In this document: one piece after another, positions 8,696-15,614 of the stretch
Numbering within the stretch: position 1 is the stretch's first letter
Layout of the letters: each line of letters begins with the position of its first letter
Origin: CAIVVT01 sp963757265
Lineage (GTDB): Bacteria; Acidobacteriota; Terriglobia; Bryobacterales; Bryobacteraceae
Direction of reading: 5' to 3'
Length of the DNA: 64,000 nucleotides
Assembly: GCA_963757265.1 (NCBI GenBank)
Contig: CAVWRA010000006.1
Coordinates: 2,604,001-2,668,000 of the forward strand
Notes under the pieces: generated by a model
Seen by the model: only the letters and a program-made list of their open reading frames with translations
What the model was told of the DNA's origin: nothing
Database searches by the model: none
Program-made: the position numbers and the translations under genes

Positions 8696-10101
8696 CCCCC
8701 GCCATCGGCCTGCCCCAGCGCCGCCAGCGCCGCCTGCCGTCCGCTGCGGATGCAATCCGGGATGCCGATTCCGTCGTACGCGTTCCCGGCCAGGTACAAT
8801 CCCGGCAACTCCTTCATCCGGTTGTGGATAAACTCCAGCCGCAGCTCGTGCCCGACGGTGTATTGCGCCATCGACCGGCGCCACCGGGCGATGCGCGTGA
8901 ACAGCGGCGCCGCCCTCCAGCCCAACAGACCCTCCAACTCGCCTAACACGCGTTTCACAATTTCGGCGTCGTCCAGGTCCAGCGCCGCCTCCTGGCCCGC
9001 TCCGCCCACGAAGCACCGCAGTACCACCATCCCCTGCGGCACGCGGTACGGGAACTTGGCCCCCACGAACGTGCACGCCACCAGGGTCTGCCGCTCGCGC
9101 GCCGGCACCAGGAACCCGAAGCCCGGCCTCAGCGCACCGCAATCGCTCAGCCGGAAGCCGAGAGCCACGGTCATCGATGAGCTGTAGTCGATCCCTTCCA
9201 GGCTGCGCGCCAGGTTGACCTCGACGCCCCGCAGCAGCTGGCCCGCCTGCCACGCCGGCGTGGCCACAATCACCGCCGCGGCCTCCAGCGTTTCACCGCC
9301 CGCGCGCACGCGGAAGCCGTCAGCCGTGCGCTCGATCCCCTCCGCGGCGGCGTGCCGGACCTCGATCCGCCCCTGGATCCGCCCTTCCAGTTCGCGCGTC
9401 AGCTGCGCCAGCCCGCCTTTCAGTGTCTGGAACAGCGCCTTCGACCCGTTTTCGGCGCTCATCGGGTGCAGCAGCGCCTTGCGCCGCGCCGCCAGCACCC
9501 CGCGCGTCAGGCTGCCGTGGCGCCGCTCCAGCTCCGCGAAGCGGCTCAACACGCTGCGCACGCTCAGCCGTTCCACTGACCCGCCGTAGACGCCGGCCAG
9601 CAGCGGCTCGGCCAGATAATCCACCGTCTCCTGCCCGTAATGGTCGCGGATGAAATCGGCTACCGAGCGGTCCGGCGCGGCCTCGCGCCCCGGTCGGCGG
9701 AAGTACTCCCAGCCCATCCTCAACTTCGTGCGCCAGCCCAGCAGCGGGCTCCGCACCAGCGGCAGCACCTTGGTCGGCACCATCATCAGCAACCCGTCCG
9801 GCAGGGGTTCCAGCCGCCCCCCGCGCACCAGGTAGGTGACCCTCGAATGGTCATTCGATCCAATCACTTCCGCGCCCAGCCCGAGTTCGTGGATCAGCTC
9901 CAGTCCGGCCCGCTTGGCGCTCAGGAAGCTGTCCGGGCCGGCCTCGATGACGCAGCCTTCGATGGTCTCGGTCTCGATCACGCCGCCCAGCCGCGCCTGC
10001 GCTTCGAGCAGAATCGCCGGCCGCCCGGCCTTGGCCAACTCGTAGCCCGCCGACAGCCCGGTGATCCCCCCGCCGACAATGACAGTCCTGCGCCGGTCCA
10101 T
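8686..10101 (-). CDS. hemG: Protoporphyrinogen oxidase (HemG/HemY type, FAD-dependent)
   Basis: 471 residues. Oxidises (copro)protoporphyrinogen to the porphyrin late in haem synthesis. The N-terminal FAD Rossmann motif is VIVGGGITGLSAGYELAKAG followed by the ribose-binding LLEAQARLGG. The family block GPDSFLSAK lies near residue 55, the middle helical region has the LAEPLLAGVYGG signature, and the C-terminus has the FAD-contacting LAGNAYDGIGIPDCIRSG. Length is normal for the oxygen-dependent type. Start ATG at 10101 has GAGG very close upstream. No other haem gene is nearby, so it is an isolated gene between two repeat copies. Confidence 0.93.
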   Translation of the reverse strand: MDRRRTVIVGGGITGLSAGYELAKAGRPAILLEAQARLGGVIETETIEGCVIEAGPDSFLSAKRAGLELIHELGLGAEVIGSNDHSRVTYLVRGGRLEPLPDGLLMMVPTKVLPLVRSPLLGWRTKLRMGWEYFRRPGREAAPDRSVADFIRDHYGQETVDYLAEPLLAGVYGGSVERLSVRSVLSRFAELERRHGSLTRGVLAARRKALLHPMSAENGSKALFQTLKGGLAQLTRELEGRIQGRIEVRHAAAEGIERTADGFRVRAGGETLEAAAVIVATPAWQAGQLLRGVEVNLARSLEGIDYSSSMTVALGFRLSDCGALRPGFGFLVPARERQTLVACTFVGAKFPYRVPQGMVVLRCFVGGAGQEAALDLDDAEIVKRVLGELEGLLGWRAAPLFTRIARWRRSMAQYTVGHELRLEFIHNRMKELPGLYLAGNAYDGIGIPDCIRSGRQAALAALGQADGGGAR

Positions 10102-10173
10102 CCTCTACCAGTGTCGAGGGACCGGGGCTGGTTCGTCCAGCAGGGGGTAGTGGGGCTTTAGTGGGGAGATGAA

Positions 10174-10278
10174 CTAGTAGCCCATGGCCTTCTTGAGTTT
10201 TCCGACAAGTCGCTCGGCTACCTTTCTTTCGCCGCCACGCTTCATGATGCCAAACATCAAACTCCGATCCGGCTTCAT
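10174..10278 (-). CDS. Small unknown ORF, 34 aa
   Basis: Encodes a short basic peptide (MKPDRSLMFGIMKRGGERK, ending LVGKLKKAMGY) with its own ATG immediately after an in-frame TAA. It lies 72 bp upstream of hemG on the same strand. The amphipathic Lys/Arg-rich sequence looks coding-like, but there is no convincing ribosome binding site and I recognise no family. It could be a tiny gene or the tail of a lost gene. Confidence 0.3.
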   Translation of the reverse strand: MKPDRSLMFGIMKRGGERKVAERLVGKLKKAMGY

Positions 10279-10410
10279 CGGCAGATGATCGTCTTACGTC
10301 CCTAAACTCCAGCAGGAAATCCCAGCCGGGAAGCCGTGCAGGAAAAAATGCTGATGGACGTCCCTTTTTCCTGACTGACGCCTTAGGATTAGGTGGCGTC
10401 TGTTTCTTCA

Positions 10411-10712
10411 AGCCCGGATGTTGCACTTACCACGATCGAAGAATCGGCGCAGGTGCGATGAGAGGGCAACGTCGATATAGATCTTATGGACAGATCGCAC
10501 GTTGGTGGTCTGGGCAGTTACAAGCGGGCACAAAGCCAGGCAACGTCAAGCAACGCCACAAGGCGCGCCCGCGGGAGCCAATACCATGATGCGCAGGGTG
10601 TCTGCCCGCACGCGACGGTAGTTGGGAACCGAGTCGAGGACCGGGGGGGCCGGCAGTGGGCTACTAGGAAAACCTCCGCAGTCTCGCTTTGATACGCAAC
10701 GCCCCTATCGCC
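10411..10712. repeat. Diverged repeat, copy B (upstream of hemG)
   Basis: Shares with copy A the exact 16-mer AGCCCGGATGTTGCAC (10411-10426), then CACGAT, GCGATGAGAGGG (10455-10466), GTCGAGGA (10633-10640), a G-run, GCAACG and CCCTATCG, in the same order and orientation. It is about twice as long because of extra sequence between blocks. It lies in a ~480 bp stretch (10279-10756) in which I see no convincing gene. The two copies bracket hemG and the 34-aa ORF. Confidence 0.5.
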
Positions 10713-10756
10713 TCTTGAGCTGCTGGCTTCTGCCGCGGCATACTGGAAGCAGGCCA

Positions 10757-11018
10757 ATGCGGAAAAAGCATCCAGAGTCAGACGTAAACCGACCCGCACA
10801 TCATCTGGTGCAGATGCCCAGGACTCAACCGGCTCCCGTCCCGGCTGCCATTGGGCTTCCCGTGAACCTGTCCGAATACATGGCCGCAATAGGCCAACGC
10901 GGGGGCCGGATCGGCGGAAAGCGGAGGCTTGATACCATGACCGACGAAGAACGTCGCGTGGTGGCAGAGCAACGCCGCTAAAATTCGGTGGGCCAGGGCG
11001 AACAAAGCAGCGAAATAA
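10757..11018 (+). pseudogene. Small GGK/GGKR-type basic protein gene, frameshifted near its end
   Basis: Reads from ATG 10757 as a small basic protein whose core, SEYMAAIGQRGGRIGGKRR followed by TMTDEERRVVAEQ, matches the widespread small proteins with an A.GRKGG..GGKAR core and a KAA..RW tail. In this frame it stops at 10981, but the adjacent frame continues with NAAKIRWARANKAAK and a stop at 11016-11018, exactly the expected family tail. A single extra base around 10965-10970 explains both. It ends 15 bp before the protease gene, so the two probably form one transcription unit. Indel, sequencing error or frameshifting cannot be separated here. Confidence 0.6.
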
Positions 11019-11033
11019 GGAAGAACCGTCTTT

Positions 11034-12083
11034 ATGTTTGATAACCCTACGTTTTCGACTCCCCCATCTCCTGCGCCGCCCCAACCGCCAGGCCCTCCGT
11101 CACCAGCAGCGAAGATTGCGCAATCTCCGGTCTACGTTGCTATTCTCAACGAGCTTAACGTTAACCAAGATCAGATGGAAAAGCGCCAGAAGCTGATAGG
11201 AAAAATCGAAGCGATATTGACAGATCGATACGGCGCCACTAATCGTCTCATTAGCTATACGGCGAGATTCGATAATCGCCATGCGCAAATAAATTCGACT
11301 GACATCGCGGCACTGGAAGCTGTACTTAATACGGTCACGGGTGCTGAACAAATAAACGTTTTACTCCATAGTCCAGGCGGCGATGGAACGGTCGTCGAGA
11401 AAATGATTCATGTTTGTAGGGCACACATGGCGGGCCCGAATACAAAGCTACGAGTAATTGTGCCGAATATCGCTAAGAGCGCGGCTACTCTACTTGCTCT
11501 AGGGGCAGATGCGATCGTAATGGGTTATTGTTCTGAGCTTGGTCCGATTGATCCACAGGTTCCTATCTCTGTATCCGGTATCACTCAGTGGGTCTCGGCG
11601 TACTCGTTTGTTAATTCGCGGGATACGCTTATGAAACAGATAGCGGAGGCAATCAAAAAGAAAGAGCCGACCGACGGGTACATTACACAACTAGCTACCT
11701 TGAATATCCCATTTACCCACGACTGCGAGAATTGGATTGAGTTTTCCAAGAAAACAGGCAGAACCCTCCTTAATAAATACATGCTAGTGCCGAAGTTTCC
11801 CAAAGCAGCACAACGCTGGAAAAAGGCGGATGAAATTGCTGGTAAACTTCTATCGAAGGAGCTATTTCCAGTCCATCCTCAATTCATCAACGGAGAAACA
11901 GCCAAAGACCTTGGCCTTGAGGTGGAAATCCTCGATAAAGACGAGGAGTTATGGAAGCACCTGTGGGCGTACTACATCCGTTCGGAAGTCCAGATGAACA
12001 TTCAGGTTCAACCAAACGCGATAAAAATAAAATCCTTCGAGTCTAGCTCGGCGGGACTGCTGGTACAAGGCCCTGCGAGCTGA
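11034..12083 (+). CDS. Serine dehydrogenase proteinase-like (SDH_sah, ClpP/crotonase-fold) protein
   Basis: 349 residues. The ClpP/SppA-like core is recognisable: INVLLHSPGGDGTVVEKM carries the oxyanion-hole glycines, VIVPNIAKSAATLLALGAD carries the probable nucleophilic Ser, and CSELGPIDPQVP follows, the typical order for membrane-associated or soluble SDH_sah proteases. The N-terminus is Pro-rich, and no signal peptide is visible. Base composition is near 50% G+C, well below the roughly 65% of neighbours, and codon use differs, which argues for transfer. AAGGA lies upstream, about 12 bases from the ATG. A short opposite-strand gene overlaps its 3' end. Substrate unknown. Confidence 0.75.
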   Translation: MFDNPTFSTPPSPAPPQPPGPPSPAAKIAQSPVYVAILNELNVNQDQMEKRQKLIGKIEAILTDRYGATNRLISYTARFDNRHAQINSTDIAALEAVLNTVTGAEQINVLLHSPGGDGTVVEKMIHVCRAHMAGPNTKLRVIVPNIAKSAATLLALGADAIVMGYCSELGPIDPQVPISVSGITQWVSAYSFVNSRDTLMKQIAEAIKKKEPTDGYITQLATLNIPFTHDCENWIEFSKKTGRTLLNKYMLVPKFPKAAQRWKKADEIAGKLLSKELFPVHPQFINGETAKDLGLEVEILDKDEELWKHLWAYYIRSEVQMNIQVQPNAIKIKSFESSSAGLLVQGPAS

Positions 12084-12249
12084 TGGGAATCACAATCGTT
12101 TCAGTCGCACTTCCGAGGTCGATTGGTGGCGTCAGCGATTCCAGTGCGCGCGCTCGCTTTGAGATTTCAAGTACAAGTCGGATTTCTGGATTGGCATCCA
12201 GTATGTCCTTCACGGTCTTGGCGGCATCTGCGGTCCGTGTGGTCCTCAT
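12043..12249 (-). CDS. Small hypothetical protein, 68 aa, antisense overlap with protease 3' end
   Basis: Starts at ATG 12249 directly after a strong ribosome binding site (AGGGAGGGTT), which is the main reason to accept it. The product begins MRTTRTADAAKTVKDIL and has a predicted helical middle (IRLVLEISKRARALE). It converges on and overlaps the protease gene by 41 bp. G+C is also lower than the genome background. No family recognised. Confidence 0.45.
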   Translation of the reverse strand: MRTTRTADAAKTVKDILDANPEIRLVLEISKRARALESLTPPIDLGSATETIVIPISSQGLVPAVPPS

Positions 12250-12364
12250 AACCCTCCCTATCGGCTGCTTCGTCGATTTCCTGTAGCCTACAGCCTACCT
12301 CCGCAGTCAGTTTAACACACGTTTTTCCGCTGAAATGCTAAAGCGGCTTTGGTAGAATTGACTC

Positions 12365-12540
12365 ATGAACCGGCTCACTTCCCAAGAACGCGACAGCGTA
12401 ATCCATTGCTTGATCGAGGGTTGCTCGATTCGTTCCACGGCTCGTATGACCGGTACAGCCAAGAAAAATCGTGATGCGCCTGCTGGTCGAATTAGGCGCG
12501 TATCGTTGTGACTACCAGGACCGCGCATTCCGCGAACGGG
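12365..12540 (+). mobile_element. IS1-family transposase remnant (N-terminal fragment, frameshifted)
   Basis: From ATG 12365 the frame reads MNRLTSQERDSVIHCLIEG, then SIRSTARMTGTAKK. This is the helix-turn-helix N-terminus of IS1-type transposases common in acidobacteria and planctomycetes (MNRLTPEKR..VI..L.EG.SIR.T.R.TG.AKNTV). At the A-run 12464-12468 the frame breaks; the next frame continues correctly with IVMRLLVELGAYRCDYQD. Homology ends near 12540; the DDE catalytic part is absent. No terminal inverted repeats were found. It is a dead fragment marking past transposition in this patch. Confidence 0.7.
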
Positions 12541-12577
12541 GACAACCCGATCCGCCCCAATGCCAACCAACGGATGT

Positions 12578-12700
12578 TCAAGGCCCTATTTCATTAACGC
12601 GGGAATCGCGAGACCTCCAGCCCCCATTCACCGCCCCCGCGCTCCGCACCCCGAACCGGCCTCCTAACGCCCCGCATTCGACATCTCGACACGACACCTC
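12578..12700 (+). repeat. ~115 bp direct repeat, copy 1
   Basis: Matches 14922-15032 over about 115 bp with scattered differences: TCAAGG..CTATT..CAT.AAC, then CGGGAATCG.GAGACCTC.AGCC, and at the far end ATTCGACAT.TCGACACGACAC. Both copies have the same orientation. Copy 1 lies next to the IS1 remnant. The remainder up to 12894 holds no gene that I can see apart from a short heptamer-like repeat. Confidence 0.65.
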
Positions 12701-12761
12701 CCCCCGCTCCCGGCCCACCTCCCCGGGAATCCCCCCACCCCGTACCCGCCAAATCCGACAG

Positions 12762-12804
12762 CCGATAGCTCAAAGCTGACAGCTGACCGCTGATAGCTGG
12801 TAGC
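12762..12804 (+). repeat. Degenerate short tandem repeat (AGCTGA-type)
   Basis: A run of imperfect 7-base units of the type GATAGCT/GACAGCT, for example AGCTGACAGCTGACCGCTGA, lies between direct repeat copy 1 and the first DHFR-fold gene. Such heptad runs are common in bacterial intergenic DNA; no function is inferred. Confidence 0.45.
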
Positions 12805-12894
12805 CCAACCCGCCATGTAGATCGTGTCCAACCTCATTTCTGCGGAACGTCGGCTCATGCTATTCTGAGGAACCTGCGGCGGAGGATTTGTACC

Positions 12895-13426
12895 ATGGCA
12901 AAGCTTGTGTATGGACTGAACCAGTCCTTGGATGGCTACGTCAACCACATGAAGCTTGGGCCGCCTGCACCCGCGGCCTTCCGTCACTTCATCGGGCTGG
13001 TGCGCGGCGCGACGGGCCTCATTTACGGTCGCCGCACGTACGAGATCATGAGTTATTGGGACGAAGATCTTCCTGATTGGGACGCGGAGGATCGCGACTT
13101 CGCGGCGGCGTGGCGGAGCCGGCCGAAGTGGGTCGTGTCGCGTTCCCTCAAGTCAGTTGGCCCTAACGCCACGCTTGTCGCGGATGACTTCGAGAAGGTG
13201 ATACGCTGGCTGAAGGCTGAGCTGGCTGGCGAGATTCCGTTGGCGGACCAGTCCTGGCGCAAAGCCTGACCGAGGCCGGTCTTATCGATGAGTATCGACT
13301 CTACCTCCGCCCCGTCGTTCTTGGTGGTGGCAAGCCATTCTTCGCCGGCCCCCGGCCGCCGCTCCACCTGGTGGCCAGCGATTTAATCGCCGATGACTGA
13401 TTCGGTTGACGTACGTTCCCGCATAA
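12895..13426 (+). pseudogene. Dihydrofolate reductase-fold (RibD C-terminal) family gene, two frameshifts
   Basis: Starts at ATG 12895 as MAKLVYGLNQSLDGYV with the family block LIYGRRTYEIMSYW. The frame ends at 13269, but near 13235 the +1 frame takes over with VGGPVLAQSLTEAGLIDEY and then RLYLRPVVLGGGKPFF, the conserved C-terminal half. That frame stops at 13400; another one-base shift restores IRLTYVPA and a natural TAA at 13424-13426. The restored protein of about 176 residues would be a complete RibD_C-type oxidoreductase. Two one-base indels in one gene indicate a pseudogene or poor local consensus. Convergent with the next, related gene. Confidence 0.8.
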
Positions 13427-13557
13427 TCGGCAAATCGCCCGACGGACTGCGCCGATGCGTCAGGTCCGCTTTGGGTCACGTCCAGGCATTCCAGCTTGCG
13501 CGCCAATCTTCCCCGAAAGCGGTCGCACAAAGGAACCCTTTCGCGACGTTGCAAAAC

Positions 13558-14242
13558 CTACCCTTTGCGCGACAATGGTGCCGCCCTATCCTCTGCCGCC
13601 AATTTCTTGCGCCGTGCCAGCTCTACGTCGGACGGATTATCCGGCTGAGCTGACATATCTGGCAGAGGGCCGGCCGGGCGGTACGTGTTGATGAGAATGC
13701 CCTTGGATGTCGAGCGCGACTCCACCAGGGTAAGACCAAACGCCGGCACACCCTCTTCAAACAGCCGCTTGCCCTTGCCGACAACCACCGGGTAGACCCA
13801 GACGCGAAACTCGTCCACCAGTTCTGCTGCGATCAACGTCTGAAGCAGTTGGCTGCTGCCCCAGATGTGCAATTCGGGCCCGTCCGATGCTTTCAACCGG
13901 CGGATCTCGTCCACAACGTCACCGCCCAATGGATGCGAGTTCGCCAGTCCAGGCTGCCGAGGCTCTTCGTGACCACGATTTCCTTGCCTTGTTGAAGGCG
14001 CTCGCGACGGGATGATTGGCATAGGGCCAGAAGGCCGCCCAGATCTCGTAGGTACGGCGGCCGAGGAGCAGGTCGAAATCACGGGACATGACCTCGAGCA
14101 CAGCCTTGGCGCCGTCATCGGATCGGAAGGGTATGCTCCAGCCCCCGTGCGTGAAGCCTCCGCTCGGATCCTCCTGCGGCCCGCCGCCCGACTGGATGAC
14201 GCCGTCGAGTGTGACGTGATTAAGGGCGATGATCTTTCTCAT
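13558..14242 (-). pseudogene. Second dihydrofolate reductase-fold family gene, two frameshifts
   Basis: ATG at 14242 follows a strong AAAGGAG. The first frame gives MRKIIALNHVTLDGVIQSGG and FDLLLGRRTYEIWAAFW up to AFNKARK. A different frame then gives KEIVVTKSLGSLDW, and a third carries NSHPLGGDVVDEIRRLKA, IWGSSQLLQTLIAAELVDEF and VVVGKGKRLFEEG to the stop at 13558. So two small indels lie within about 70 bp (13920-13985). The sequence is only distantly similar to its convergent neighbour, so this is not a simple duplication. The natural C-terminus is probably shortly after NTYRPAG; the remaining 40 residues are not typical. Confidence 0.8.
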
Positions 14243-14349
14243 GGTGAATTCTCCTTTGCTGGATGGCCGGGCTTCATTCCGTTGCGAACTGCGCCGCTCT
14301 CGTCGCCGAAGCTTCTTCCGTAAAGGTCTGTGGGACTGCAGGCCATCGG

Positions 14350-14733
14350 TCAGTCCTTGGGAGCTGGCGGCTCCCACAGCTCGACTTTGTTGCCTTCGCC
14401 GTCGTAGATCCAGGCGAATCGGCCGTAGTCATCGGCCTCGCGTTTAGGGTCGATGCGAACGCCCTCTTTGGTGAGCCGGGCCAGCAGGTCGTCGAGATCC
14501 TCGACAATGTAATTGATCATCAGCGGACCGCTCATGTACTTCGAACTGGCGGGAAAGATGCTCCAGACGGTCATCAAGTTGCGCGAGGGATCGGTCGCGG
14601 ACTTCCAATGGAACATGGATCCGCTTCCGCCGTCGGACTTGATGGCGAGGTGCTTTTCGTACAAGCCGCGCAATGCGTCCGGATCCACGGATTTGAAAAA
14701 GACTCCACCGATTCCGATGATGTGTCCGGGCAT
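14350..14733 (-). CDS. VOC (glyoxalase/bleomycin-resistance) family protein
   Basis: 127 residues forming one vicinal-oxygen-chelate domain: IGGVFFKSVDPDALRGLYE opens the first beta-alpha-beta unit, INYIVEDLDDLLARLTKEG the second, and YGRFAWIYDGEGNKVELWE contains the usual C-terminal metal-ligand Glu. ATG 14733 has AAGGGGAG upstream; the frame is open further up but lacks that site. It probably catalyses a small-molecule isomerisation or detoxification; substrate unknown. It lies within the direct-repeat-bounded segment, on the same strand as the second DHFR-fold gene, and is intact. Confidence 0.82.
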   Translation of the reverse strand: MPGHIIGIGGVFFKSVDPDALRGLYEKHLAIKSDGGSGSMFHWKSATDPSRNLMTVWSIFPASSKYMSGPLMINYIVEDLDDLLARLTKEGVRIDPKREADDYGRFAWIYDGEGNKVELWEPPAPKD

Positions 14734-14921
14734 GGTATTCACTCCCCTTGTTGGGATCGTAACCGGCGGGCTGGATGTCTGCACATGGTTGCAAAACAGG
14801 CCCCATTCGGCCATATGGCGCTCGAAGGCGGCGGTCAGAAGAATCGCCAGGTCGCCCCCAGGTGCGAACGCGAGAACGGGAACGGGAAAGGGGAAAGGGC
14901 CCGAAGGGTGACAAGGGATGA

Positions 14922-15032
14922 TCAAGGTCTATTCATGAACACGGGAATCGTGAGACCTCTAGCCTCATTCGCGTCGCTCTGGCATCCGGAACCGCCTCCC
15001 ACCGCCCCGAATTCGACATTTCGACACGACAC
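14922..15032 (+). repeat. ~115 bp direct repeat, copy 2
   Basis: Second copy of the repeat at 12578-12700, same orientation. Shared blocks are TCAAGG, CGGGAATCG.GAGACCTC, and CGACAT.TCGACACGACAC at 15014-15031. The two copies bracket a ~2.2 kb segment with the two DHFR-fold genes and the VOC gene. Confidence 0.65.
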
Positions 15033-15035
15033 TCG

Positions 15036-15480
15036 CCTTGCCCGCCGAAGCGCGACTTGGCCGCGGTAGCTCGCCGAGCGGAACGGCAGCGCGCAGGAGG
15101 GCGCCCCCGGTCACAGTCTTTTCAATGCACTTATCTCATTGATTCAACTGGCATTAGTAGGCGAATGAGAGGCGAACATCCATTGACACCCCCAGCTATC
15201 CTCATTCTTGGAGGCCGGCCTTCTCATGACTACCGCAACGCTACACTCCGCGACACCACTGTCGGATTCGGCTTTGTTCCTCTCTTTTTCCGCGCGGCTC
15301 TCCGAGCGCCAGCGCTCGGCCCTCTCCCCAGCGCTCCACTCCCGCCCGCGCCAGGTGCTGTCACCGACCCCCTCCCGCTCACGCCGGTCCCGCCCTTGCC
15401 CGCCGTAGCTCGACCTCGCCGCGGTAGCTCGCACAGCGGAGGCGGCACAGCGGAGGAGGGCCCGCCTACTGCCCCCGCCA
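15036..15480 (+). repeat. Pair of ~80 bp GC-rich direct repeats in a gene-poor stretch
   Basis: TTGCCCGCCGAAGCGCGAC at 15038 onward and TTGCCCGCCGTAGCTCGAC at 15396 onward both continue into CCGCGGTAGCTCGC..AGCGGA.CGGC and a GGAGGGC..CC segment. They resemble the dispersed GCCGAAGCTC-type repeats of soil bacteria. The 14734-15614 interval otherwise holds only direct repeat copy 2 and one doubtful ORF. Confidence 0.5.
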
Positions 15481-15551
15481 CCCACCGTGCCGAGTTCCTC
15501 GCCACCCTCCGCGCCGACCGCGAGCGCATCCTTCGCTTCAGAGGGCCTTGA
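15226..15551 (+). pseudogene. Doubtful small ORF pair, possibly one frameshifted gene
   Basis: ATG 15226 is preceded by GGAGG at about 11 bases. The frame (MTTATLHSATPLSDSALFLS, then FSARLSERQRSAL) runs to 15408. The neighbouring frame runs to 15551 and ends THRAEFLATLRADRERILRF, which looks protein-like. They could be the two ends of one short gene joined by an indel, but repeats and extreme GC make chance open frames likely. No family recognised. Confidence 0.22.
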
Positions 15552-15614
15552 ATGTAGAATCAGCACGGGCTCCACGGCCGCCACGGAGATCTCGGTTGGC
15601 GGGTCTTAATCGAA

